Origin: Opitutus sp. GAS368
GTDB taxonomy: Bacteria > Verrucomicrobiota > Verrucomicrobiia > Opitutales > UBA953
Length of the DNA: 10,767 bases
Assembly: GCA_945906115.1 (NCBI GenBank)
Contig: CAMDQP010000027.1
Span: 1 to 10,767 of the forward strand
Direction of reading: 5' to 3'
A program made the translations under genes and the position numbers. Positions 4,848 through 10,767 of the stretch are shown here, piece by piece. The notes under the pieces are model-generated. The model did not search any database. It saw nothing but the letters and a program-made list of their open reading frames with translations, and was not told the DNA's origin. Position 1 is the stretch's first letter, and every line of letters starts with the position of its first letter.

Positions 4848-4921
4848 CCCGCGACCAGGAGAAATCGACCACGGCCGATGATCAGGGCAAATGGACTGAG
4901 CGTCTTGACACCCTATCTTAA
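4823..4921 (+). pseudogene. Duplicated fragment of the downstream esterase gene, kept as a 32-codon ORF
   Basis: Bases 4853-4908 match 5207-5262 of the esterase gene at 50 of 56 positions by hand count. The fragment is in the same reading frame as its source within an ORF that opens with the ATG at 4823, directly at the end of the palindromic element, and stops at 4919-4921. Shared residues are RDQEKSTTAD, QGKWT and LD, corresponding to residues 70-89 of the full protein (an N-terminal beta-domain, not the catalytic site). Three changes are synonymous (GAA/GAG, GAT/GAC, CTG/CTA) and several alter residues. It is best read as the remnant of a second esterase gene or of a local duplication. Translation as a peptide cannot be excluded but there is no Shine-Dalgarno. 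Confidence 0.7.
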
Positions 4922-4933
4922 AATTTCTTTAAG
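4905..4933 (+). promoter_or_regulatory. Candidate promoter of the esterase gene
   Basis: A consensus -35 TTGACA (4905-4910), a 17-bp AT-rich spacer and TTTAAG (4928-4933), matching four of six -10 positions. Transcription would start near 4940 and give a leader of about 55 nt. The TTGACA sits at the end of the duplicated fragment, where the source copy reads TTGATT. Confidence 0.4.
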
Positions 4934-4996
4934 TGAGCCTATTCCCCGTCCACAAAATCTGGGAAAAATCCCCCAAGCCTCCATCAGAATCGTCCC

Positions 4997-6553
4997 ATGC
5001 CTCTGCACCTTACCGTCTTCCAGATCCTAAAGGATTATAAATTCACGATAGCGCCATTGGCGTTTTTGATGCTTCTCCAGGGGGCGGTATATGCCAAGGT
5101 CGTCCTTCCGCCGGTATTGAGTAGTCACATGGTGCTGCAGCGCGGGATGAAAGTGCCGGTCTGGGGAACGGCCGCGCCCGGCGAAAAGGTGACGGTGAAA
5201 TTCCGTGACCAGGAAAAATCGACCACGGCCGATGCGCAGGGCAAATGGACGGTGAGTCTTGATTCGCTGAAAGAAGGCGGGCCTGATGTCCTGACGGTGG
5301 CCGGTTCCAACACGCTTAAGCTGGAAGACGTCCTGGTTGGCGAGGTCTGGCTCGGCTCGGGTCAATCCAATATGTTTGGCCCCGCCAGCGAGTACGTTAA
5401 AAAGGATGAAGTGCTGGCAAAAATGGTGGCAGCTGGCCCCTATCCGAAGATCAGGCTGAATCGTTTAGATACACCCGCTTCAACAGGCTGGAAGGAAGCG
5501 ACCCCTGAAAATATCAAGGCATTCTCGGCTCTCTTGTTCAGTTATGGCTATCCTTTGCAGAAGGAGCTGAATGTTCCGGTTGGCCTGCTGGTCGGAGCAG
5601 TCGCTGGAGAATCCTCAGGGAAATTTCTTAGCCAAGAGGCGTTCAACAGCGACCCAGCGTGCCAAGTCTTGGTGAAATCTGATAAAACCGGCGCAACAGG
5701 CACCACCTGGTCTGGCGTGATCGGCCAACGCTATGAAACAATCATCAGGCCTTGTATTCCTTACGCCATACGCGGTGTGCTGTGGGATCAGGGCGAGAGC
5801 AGCACGGGGGTAAAAGGCATTGATCAATATACCTTGATGGGTGGGCTAATTAAAGGTTGGCGAAAGGATTGGGGACAGGACTTCCCGTTCATCTATGTGC
5901 AGAAACCCAGTGGCGGCGGGTGCGTCTGGGACGACACCGACCCTGTCACTTCCAAGGGCATGCCGCTCAAGCCGCTTCCGAACTCGGTTCCGGGTGGCAA
6001 AGAAAGTGGCGAAGGACGGGACAATTACCTGCGGATCAGGAATTATCCGAACACCTTTATGTCCACCAGCAGTGATCTGTCGCCCACCGCTAATCCAACC
6101 AGTGAGCAGCTGGCCAACGGAATAAAATATAACGAAGCCGGAATGCATCCGGAAAACAAATCAGGGTTTGGGGCGAGGGCGACACGGGTAGCACTTGGCG
6201 GGGTCTACGGCAAAAACGTGGCAATCTACGGGCCGGTCTACAAATCCCATAAGATCATGGGCAACAAGGTGATCATCACCTTTGATCATGTAGGCAAGGG
6301 GCTGGTCTTCAAAAAGGGTGTGTCAATTGACAGATTGAAGGGTTTCACGATTACTGGAGATGCTAAAACCTTCAATTACAATAAACCTGTCTTTGTCTGG
6401 GCCGATGCGGTCATCGAGGGAAATACCATTATTGTATCGAGCGATAAGGTTTTAAATCCTGTCGCAGTGCGCTATGCTTGGGCTGCAGAGCATCCCTGGG
6501 CCAACCTGTTCAACAAGGACGGCTTGCCTGCCTTGCCTTTCAGTACGTATTAG
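4997..6553 (+). CDS. Secreted sialate O-acetylesterase-like esterase (SASA/DUF303)
   Basis: A 518-aa exported protein; N-terminal signal to about residue 33 (hydrophobic 18-32, cleavage after VYA). Residues about 34-115 form the beta-domain usual for this family (VLPPVLSSHMVLQRG, PVWGTAAPGE, GKWTVSL). The SGNH/SASA catalytic part follows: GQSNM with nucleophile Ser124, WDQGES at 263-268, and GMHPENKSGFGAR with His384. The acidic partner is not obvious next to His384. A C-terminal beta-domain (from about 405) completes the expected length. Such enzymes remove O-acetyl groups from sialic acids or from xylan-type and other acetylated glycans; the substrate here is inferred only from the sialidase-like and sulfatase neighbours. 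Codon use is less GC-rich than the flanking exoenzymes, suggesting separate ancestry. No Shine-Dalgarno precedes the ATG at 4997; Met25 would leave too short a signal. Confidence 0.88.
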   Translation: MPLHLTVFQILKDYKFTIAPLAFLMLLQGAVYAKVVLPPVLSSHMVLQRGMKVPVWGTAAPGEKVTVKFRDQEKSTTADAQGKWTVSLDSLKEGGPDVLTVAGSNTLKLEDVLVGEVWLGSGQSNMFGPASEYVKKDEVLAKMVAAGPYPKIRLNRLDTPASTGWKEATPENIKAFSALLFSYGYPLQKELNVPVGLLVGAVAGESSGKFLSQEAFNSDPACQVLVKSDKTGATGTTWSGVIGQRYETIIRPCIPYAIRGVLWDQGESSTGVKGIDQYTLMGGLIKGWRKDWGQDFPFIYVQKPSGGGCVWDDTDPVTSKGMPLKPLPNSVPGGKESGEGRDNYLRIRNYPNTFMSTSSDLSPTANPTSEQLANGIKYNEAGMHPENKSGFGARATRVALGGVYGKNVAIYGPVYKSHKIMGNKVIITFDHVGKGLVFKKGVSIDRLKGFTITGDAKTFNYNKPVFVWADAVIEGNTIIVSSDKVLNPVAVRYAWAAEHPWANLFNKDGLPALPFSTY

Positions 6554-6981
6554 TCAGAAAAACATACGAACTGAAAGTGAAAGACTAGTGGTAGTAACTT
6601 TCGAGTTGTAGCATCCCTCTTACCAGTAACTGCACCGAATCTGGCATCACGACATGATGATGGCTCACGTCTTCCTCTGCGCTACTGCGTTGGCTTTAAG
6701 GCCATAGGCATTGGAGCCAGCATCGCCTCTACCAAAGGCCATCACCAGAGGATAGAACGGGATCAGCAAATAGATGCCGGGATTACCCCGGTCGTGGCAA
6801 CGCTTGGTGCCACAGGCCAGAAGGACCAGAGGAGTGCGATTAACAAAGGCAGCTGTAGGAGGGGGTGGATGGCCGAAAGGCTTAAATACAAGGCTACACC
6901 GATCAGCTTGCTCAGCCAGAACTACCCCAGTCCAATACGGTCAGGCTTGGCAGGTCCTTTGCCCTTCATAGACAATTCACC
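6554..6981. other. Intergenic region with one gene relic
   Basis: These 428 bp hold no intact gene. The minus-strand DUF805 remnant at 6665-6844 is the only coding trace I can support. Short plus-strand frames (from 6774 and 6794) look like random translation. GAAAGT/ACTTTC arms near 6573 and 6597 could form a weak hairpin after the esterase gene. No Shine-Dalgarno is seen before the ATG at 6982, and no clear promoter could be assigned. Confidence 0.6.
6665..6844 (-). pseudogene. C-terminal relic of a DUF805 membrane protein
   Basis: The minus strand carries an open frame ending in TGA at 6665-6667. Its last 60 codons contain KRCHDRGNPGIYLLIPFYP, then GRGDAGSNAYG, which match the DUF805 signature: an R-x-HD-x-G-x-x-G motif, a hydrophobic helix, and the closing G..G.N.YG. 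The frame continues upstream to about 6940 without a stop, but that part is proline-rich (HPPPPTAAF) and unlike DUF805, and I find no in-frame start except an internal GTG/ATG. The N-terminal helices are missing, so this is a truncated remnant of an integral membrane protein gene. The break point lies somewhere near 6820-6850. Confidence 0.65.
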
Positions 6982-8106
6982 ATGCGCCCCCTGCTCCCCG
7001 CCCTGCTTTGCCTAGCCGCCTTGGTCGCAGCCGAAGAGAAGCCGAACCTGCCGTTGGTCGACCTTTCAGGACAGAAGGAACGCCAAGTGGTCGTGGCCGC
7101 GGGCACGACGACGCTTTACCAAGGCCACCCGACGACCTTGCTGATGCCGAACAGCCAGACGATCTTCTCGGTCTGGTGCATCAATCACGGTGGCGCCGCC
7201 GGCCCGATGGCTCGGAGCGATGATGGGGGCAAATCTTGGACACGCCTCGACGCCAGCCTGCCGAAGGGCTTCTCTACCCACCAGAACTGCCCGAGCATTT
7301 ATCGCATCGTCGATCCAGCTGGTAAAGCCCGTCTCTGGGTCTTCTCCGCCGCACTCGGCAAACGCGGCGGCCCAGGCATGCCGAGCATCATGAGCGAGGA
7401 CGATGGCCAGACGTGGAAAGAAATGCCCGCGCTCAACTTCCCCTGCGTGATGACTTTCAGCAGCGTGGTCCGACTTAAGGATGGCCGCACCCTCGGTCTC
7501 TATCATCGCGGCCCGGGTGGCGCCGATAAGGCCCCGCTGGTGACGCTCCAGACAATCACCTCCGACGGTGGCTTCACGTGGTCCGAGCCCCGCATCGTCG
7601 CGGAAGTCGCCGGTAAGAATCCCTGCGAGCCCTTCGTCTTCCGTTCTCCCGACGGTAAGGAGCTCGCCTGCCTCCTCCGCGAGAATACCCACAAGGGCCG
7701 CAGCCTGATGATGTTCAGCCAGGACGAAGGCGCGACGTGGTCGACCCCGGTCGATACGAGCTGGGGCCTCACGGGAGATCGCCATAACGGCGTGTTCACT
7801 TCAGACGGCCGCATGGTCATCTGCTTCCGCGACCAAGCCCTTAACAGCCCCACCAAGGGCCACTTCGTCGCCTGGGTCGGCACGTACGATGACCTGAAGG
7901 CCGGCCGACCAGGCCAAACCCGCGTCAAGCTGCTCCATCATTACGGCAAGCGCGTCGGTGACTGCGGCTATCCCGGCGTCGAGCTCCTCGCCGACGGCAC
8001 GATCGTGGCCACGACGTACGTCCAATACGCCGCTGGCCCTGAACAGAACTCCGTCGTCAGCGTGCGCTTCAAACTCAGCGAGACCGACGCTTTGCTGAAG
8101 CGTTAA
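6982..8106 (+). CDS. Secreted sialidase-like (BNR/Asp-box) protein
   Basis: A 374-aa protein with a clear signal peptide (LLPALLCLAALVAA, cleavage about residue 17). Four Asp boxes (S-x-D-x-G-x-T-W type) mark a beta-propeller: SDDGGKSW (79-86), SEDDGQTW (138-145), TSDGGFTW (193-200) and SQDEGATW (246-253). Candidate active-site residues are the arginine and glutamate in LLREN (233-234), GDRHNG (267-268) and R283 in CFRD; GYPGVELLADGTIVATTY (329-346) is the usual late-propeller strand with a possible tyrosine nucleophile. The length suits a single catalytic propeller. Exo-sialidases cleave terminal sialic acids, but many environmental members act on other sugars, so the activity is tentative. 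The acetylesterase upstream would be a logical partner. The start is supported by the signal peptide. The stop overlaps that of the convergent gene. Confidence 0.88.
   Translation: MRPLLPALLCLAALVAAEEKPNLPLVDLSGQKERQVVVAAGTTTLYQGHPTTLLMPNSQTIFSVWCINHGGAAGPMARSDDGGKSWTRLDASLPKGFSTHQNCPSIYRIVDPAGKARLWVFSAALGKRGGPGMPSIMSEDDGQTWKEMPALNFPCVMTFSSVVRLKDGRTLGLYHRGPGGADKAPLVTLQTITSDGGFTWSEPRIVAEVAGKNPCEPFVFRSPDGKELACLLRENTHKGRSLMMFSQDEGATWSTPVDTSWGLTGDRHNGVFTSDGRMVICFRDQALNSPTKGHFVAWVGTYDDLKAGRPGQTRVKLLHHYGKRVGDCGYPGVELLADGTIVATTYVQYAAGPEQNSVVSVRFKLSETDALLKR
8103..8106. other. Overlapping convergent stop codons (TTAA)
   Basis: TTAA supplies the TAA of the sialidase-like gene on the plus strand (8104-8106) and the TAA of the phosphatase on the minus strand (8105-8103). 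There is thus no room for an intergenic terminator; each transcript must end inside the other gene. Confidence 0.9.
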
Positions 8107-9992
8107 CGCGCGACGGGCTCCTGCGCGGTCAAGGTGCGCTGGTCCGGACGATCGACGCCGATCTTCACGGTATATTTACCCGGCCCGAAGACCGGCGCGG
8201 CGAAAGCTTTACCGCCTTCCAGACGACGAACGTAGAGTGTCTCGCCGGTCTGCTCGGAGACGACCTGCACGACGGCTGGGCCGGCGGGGAGATCAACCGA
8301 CGGCAGGAAACCCGTGGGCTTACGTCCATCGTTGTCGGCCAGCGCGAAGGTCTGCGGCCAGCCGGGGAACTGTTGGCTGTCGCCCTTGCGCGAGTCACTG
8401 AAGCGTGGCCAGCACTCAAAGATGACGCTCTGTTTGGCCATTTGAAAACGGGCCAGGCCGTAACCGTCGGCACGCTGGCGCTCGTCCTGGACGTTCCCAG
8501 GATTGGCATAGGCGATGACCGACATCCGATTGCCAAGTCCATCAAGGAAATCGCCGGTCCAGGGCAACGGACTACCAACCACGGCGTTCGGGCCGGCCTT
8601 CTCATCCTTCGGATGCCACCAGCGGCCGTAGATGGTGTTCACGAGGGCGGGACTGGTCAGCGAGTAAGGGCCGTCGCCGAAGGACTCGATGCCATGCTTG
8701 ACCGTAACGGCCAGATGCTGGTCACCGCAAAGGTGGACGGCCTGCACGCGACGCAGGGCGCGCAGGGCTTCGTCGCGGCCCTTCTGCGGCCAGCCGTTGC
8801 AATCGAGGTCCGCCAACAGACGGCTATCCTTACCGCCGTGCATGTGGACCGCCCCACAGAAAGCCGAAGCGGACAGGACGGCCTTGTGACGGACGCCCAC
8901 CCAGTCCTCGGACCACGCGGCGAGGAACTTCAGCTGGCGATCGCCGAGAAGCTGCAGGCCAGGCAAATCGATGCTCTTCGGATCATACTTCTCGTCGGTG
9001 ACGTGGTCGGGGCGCGGGCCTTGCGGAGGAATCTTGCCCATGGGGGCGGACTTGAACTTACGATCCTCGAGGATGGCAAAATCCATGCCGCCGACCTTGA
9101 GGCGGGTGTAGAAGACGCTGATACCCCGCTGGACCGGAGTCGGGTCAAACGCATCCGGCAGATGCCACGACTGCTGACGCTGGACCATGTTCACGTAGGT
9201 GACCGGATAGAAGTAGCCTCCGTCAGCCATGCCAGCGACGGTGGACAGCTTACCACCCTCGCCCCAGAGGTTGGGGTGGCCGACGTCATGGTCGTCCGGA
9301 ATACAAATCGTCGGGCGATCCTTCATCACGTCACGGAACTGTAGACCGAACTCGATCCAACCCGCGGTGTGCTCGGTGTGGCGATAGGTCTGGTCACCCG
9401 CGAAGAATAAGAGGTCAGGATTCTGGCGCATCAGGTTATCGAGGATCTCCGGGCGGGCGCCCGTCGTACGGCTCGAATTGCACGACATGTTGGCGATGAC
9501 GATGGCGTCCTTGTCCGTCGGATCTCGACGTACGAGGCCTTCGAAGACCGCCTTCTCACCGTGACGCACGCGATAGGCCACATCCTTGGAACCATCCCAG
9601 CCTTCGACCCGGAAGTGCGCACTCCAACCCGGGAAGACCACCTCGGTCTTGGCCGACTCGATCCATTGGCCGTCGCGCTTGAATTCAAGACGCGCTACCT
9701 TGGATTCCTCAGGGTAGAGAGGATAGAGCTGAGCGGAAAGCTTCAGGACGCCTGCCTGCTGGGTATAAAGAGCGAACGCGATGACTTGATCACGCTCGAC
9801 CAGCATCGTCGGCGCGCCCGGACTGGCGGCACCCTTCTTCTTCCCCTTGGCCGCAGGACGAGGCTCCCACCAGGCACCGACCGCCAGCGAGTCGAGGCTC
9901 GGAAACTCCTCTCCGAAAGGCTTGACCGTATGGGCCGGTGGAACCGGTGCGCCTAAAAGGATCGAAGTGGCAAATAACAGCAGGAATCTCAT
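8103..9992 (-). CDS. Secreted PhoD-like alkaline phosphatase
   Basis: A 629-aa exported protein with an N-terminal signal (MRFLLLFATSILLGAP, cleavage about 15-22). Residues 30-155 form a beta-rich N-terminal domain containing a lysine-rich low-complexity insert (AAKGKKKGAASPGAP, 47-61). The metallophosphatase core carries FFAGDQTYRHTEH (196-208), IPDDHD (231-236), ILEDRKF (307-313) and LCGDQH (421-426), the PhoD-type set of metal ligands. A C-terminal domain with FGPGKYTVK (602-610) resembles a small beta-sandwich. Families of this kind are common in Planctomycetes and Verrucomicrobia and hydrolyse phosphodiesters or monoesters outside the cytoplasm, usually with Ca/Fe. It shares the TTAA of its stop with the sialidase-like gene and is divergent from the M1 peptidase, 71 bp apart. 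No Shine-Dalgarno is visible; the signal peptide fixes the start. Confidence 0.88.
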   Translation of the reverse strand: MRFLLLFATSILLGAPVPPAHTVKPFGEEFPSLDSLAVGAWWEPRPAAKGKKKGAASPGAPTMLVERDQVIAFALYTQQAGVLKLSAQLYPLYPEESKVARLEFKRDGQWIESAKTEVVFPGWSAHFRVEGWDGSKDVAYRVRHGEKAVFEGLVRRDPTDKDAIVIANMSCNSSRTTGARPEILDNLMRQNPDLLFFAGDQTYRHTEHTAGWIEFGLQFRDVMKDRPTICIPDDHDVGHPNLWGEGGKLSTVAGMADGGYFYPVTYVNMVQRQQSWHLPDAFDPTPVQRGISVFYTRLKVGGMDFAILEDRKFKSAPMGKIPPQGPRPDHVTDEKYDPKSIDLPGLQLLGDRQLKFLAAWSEDWVGVRHKAVLSASAFCGAVHMHGGKDSRLLADLDCNGWPQKGRDEALRALRRVQAVHLCGDQHLAVTVKHGIESFGDGPYSLTSPALVNTIYGRWWHPKDEKAGPNAVVGSPLPWTGDFLDGLGNRMSVIAYANPGNVQDERQRADGYGLARFQMAKQSVIFECWPRFSDSRKGDSQQFPGWPQTFALADNDGRKPTGFLPSVDLPAGPAVVQVVSEQTGETLYVRRLEGGKAFAAPVFGPGKYTVKIGVDRPDQRTLTAQEPVAR

Positions 9993-10063
9993 GTAGTTCT
10001 GTTAATACCCCTTTTTGCTGAAAAAGTTTCCCTGCACGAGCCCTTTCGGCTTAATCCCATCGC
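9993..10063. promoter_or_regulatory. Divergent intergenic region
   Basis: The 71 bp between the phosphatase (-) and the peptidase (+) must hold the promoters of both, or of operons starting there. A weak TATTAA (minus strand, 10002-10007) lies 9 bases before the phosphatase ATG, and CTTAAT (10050-10055) lies 8 bases before the peptidase ATG. Both would give very short leaders. Neither has a good -35, so the exact sites are uncertain. Confidence 0.35.
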
Positions 10064-10767
10064 ATGAGACGACTGCTGCCCCTGCTCCTCGCCCTGACCG
10101 CGTTCGCGGCCGAGACCGGCACCCCGGTCCAGAAGTTCCAGCAGCTAGATTCGCTCCTACCGTCGCCCTCCCCCCAGCGCCTCGCCTCGGGCGCCCCCGG
10201 AGCCGGCTATTGGCAGAACCGGGCCGACTACGATATCCGCGCCGAACTCGACGACGAGAAGCGCACAATCACTGCCGAGGCTACGGTGACTTATCATAAC
10301 GCCTCGCCCGATACACTCGACTACCTCTGGGTCCAGCTGGACCAGAATTACTTCTCGAAACGCGCCGATTCCCGCACAGCACCTAACACCAAGCGGGGCG
10401 TCGACCTGAAGAAGTTCAGCTACACGGCCCTCGACCGGCTGCTGGCCTACGAGAGCTACGACGGCGAACTGAAGATCACAAAGCTGACCGACGCCGAAGG
10501 GCGCGGCCTCCCGCACGCCATCGTGAAGACGATGCTCCGCCTCGATCTGCCCAAGCCTCTCAAGCCCGGTGCCGACTTTGTCTTCAAGATCTCCTGGACC
10601 TACCCAATCAATGACGCAAAGCGCATCATGGCCCGCACGGGTTACGAACACTTCAAGGAAGACGGTAACTGCATCTACACCATCGCGCAGTGGTTCCCGC
10701 GCATGGCCGCGTACACCGACTACGCCGGCTGGATTAATAAACAGTTCCTCGGTACCGGTGAATTCAC
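10064..10767 (+). CDS. M1-family metallopeptidase (aminopeptidase N-like), N-terminal part
   Basis: The frame runs from the ATG at 10064 off the right end (234 codons seen), so the gene is partial. It starts with a signal peptide (RRLLPLLLALTAFAA, cleavage about residue 16), then a spacer, and YWQNRADYDIRAELDDE (49-65), TITAEATVTYHN (68-79) and LWVQLDQNYF (88-97), the start of the N-terminal beta-domain of M1 peptidases that faces the substrate. The last stretch CIYTIAQWFPRMAAYTDYAG (203-222) is a family landmark just before the catalytic domain. The catalytic HExxH...E lies outside the window. It would trim amino acids or process peptides in the periplasm. The divergent phosphatase shares its upstream region. 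Confidence 0.88.
   Translation, partial: MRRLLPLLLALTAFAAETGTPVQKFQQLDSLLPSPSPQRLASGAPGAGYWQNRADYDIRAELDDEKRTITAEATVTYHNASPDTLDYLWVQLDQNYFSKRADSRTAPNTKRGVDLKKFSYTALDRLLAYESYDGELKITKLTDAEGRGLPHAIVKTMLRLDLPKPLKPGADFVFKISWTYPINDAKRIMARTGYEHFKEDGNCIYTIAQWFPRMAAYTDYAGWINKQFLGTGEF

Noticed and set aside
6862..6935. tRNA-Ser-like stretch (TGGCCGAAAGGCTTAAA)
   Set aside because: No acceptor pairing, no T arm and no plausible anticodon stem follow.
7066..7785. 239-aa minus-strand ORF opposite the sialidase-like gene
   Set aside because: The plus strand carries four Asp boxes; the reverse frame has no recognisable features.
8373..9344. 323-aa plus-strand ORF opposite the PhoD-like gene
   Set aside because: Long only because of the GC-rich opposite strand; the minus strand has clear catalytic motifs and a signal peptide.
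10157..10651. 164-aa minus-strand ORF opposite the M1 peptidase
   Set aside because: The plus-strand frame is open to the window end with M1 landmarks; the reverse frame is a shadow.

Overview
The window looks like a piece of a Verrucomicrobiota-type chromosome (possibly Planctomycetota; inferred from gene content, not proven). The evidence is a dense set of exported hydrolases (sulfatase, sialidase-like protein, sialate O-acetylesterase, two metallophosphoesterases, an M1 peptidase), GC-rich coding with strong GTC/ATC/GCC preference, and start codons mostly without a clear Shine-Dalgarno. These genes suit a heterotroph that takes apart sulfated, acetylated or sialylated glycans and glycoproteins outside the cytoplasm.

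Layout. (1) 1-1907: the C-terminal part of a sulfatase (+) meets a Tat-exported metallophosphoesterase (-) tail to tail, 9 bp apart. (2) 1994-2069: a tRNA with anticodon CAT and encoded CCA, most like tRNA-Ile2. (3) 2092-4330: an AT-richer accessory segment made of duplicated parts. Two short minus-strand genes for GYF_2/DUF4339-like proteins each sit between the same two flanking repeats: repeat A beyond the stop and repeat B before the start. The repeats are almost identical between copies while the genes have diverged strongly, as expected of modular cassettes. Between the cassettes lie two paralogous small plus-strand membrane proteins (MNDPEA-), each preceded by the same compact promoter, which suggests leaderless transcripts, and a cluster of TGTCTTA/TAAGACA motifs. 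(4) 4330-4996: a doubtful 110-aa ORF, an alternative 50-aa lipoprotein-like ORF with an extended -10 box, a nested palindrome with GGGGTCAGG/CCTGACCCC ends (MITE/REP-like), a tandem 16-mer, and a duplicated fragment of the next gene that stays open as a 32-codon mini-ORF. (5) 4997-6553: a SASA/DUF303 esterase with softer codon use than its neighbours. (6) 6554-6981: gene-free except for the minus-strand C-terminal relic of a DUF805 membrane protein. (7) 6982-10767: a sialidase-like exoprotein (+) and a PhoD-like phosphatase (-) that share the bases of their stop codons, then a divergent M1 aminopeptidase (+) running off the window.

The sulfatase, acetylesterase and sialidase-like enzyme could together strip protecting groups and terminal sugars from a complex host or algal glycan. 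The phosphoesterases and peptidase would add phosphate and peptide release. The most unusual part is the cassette region at 2092-4330, which I do not recognise as a described element.
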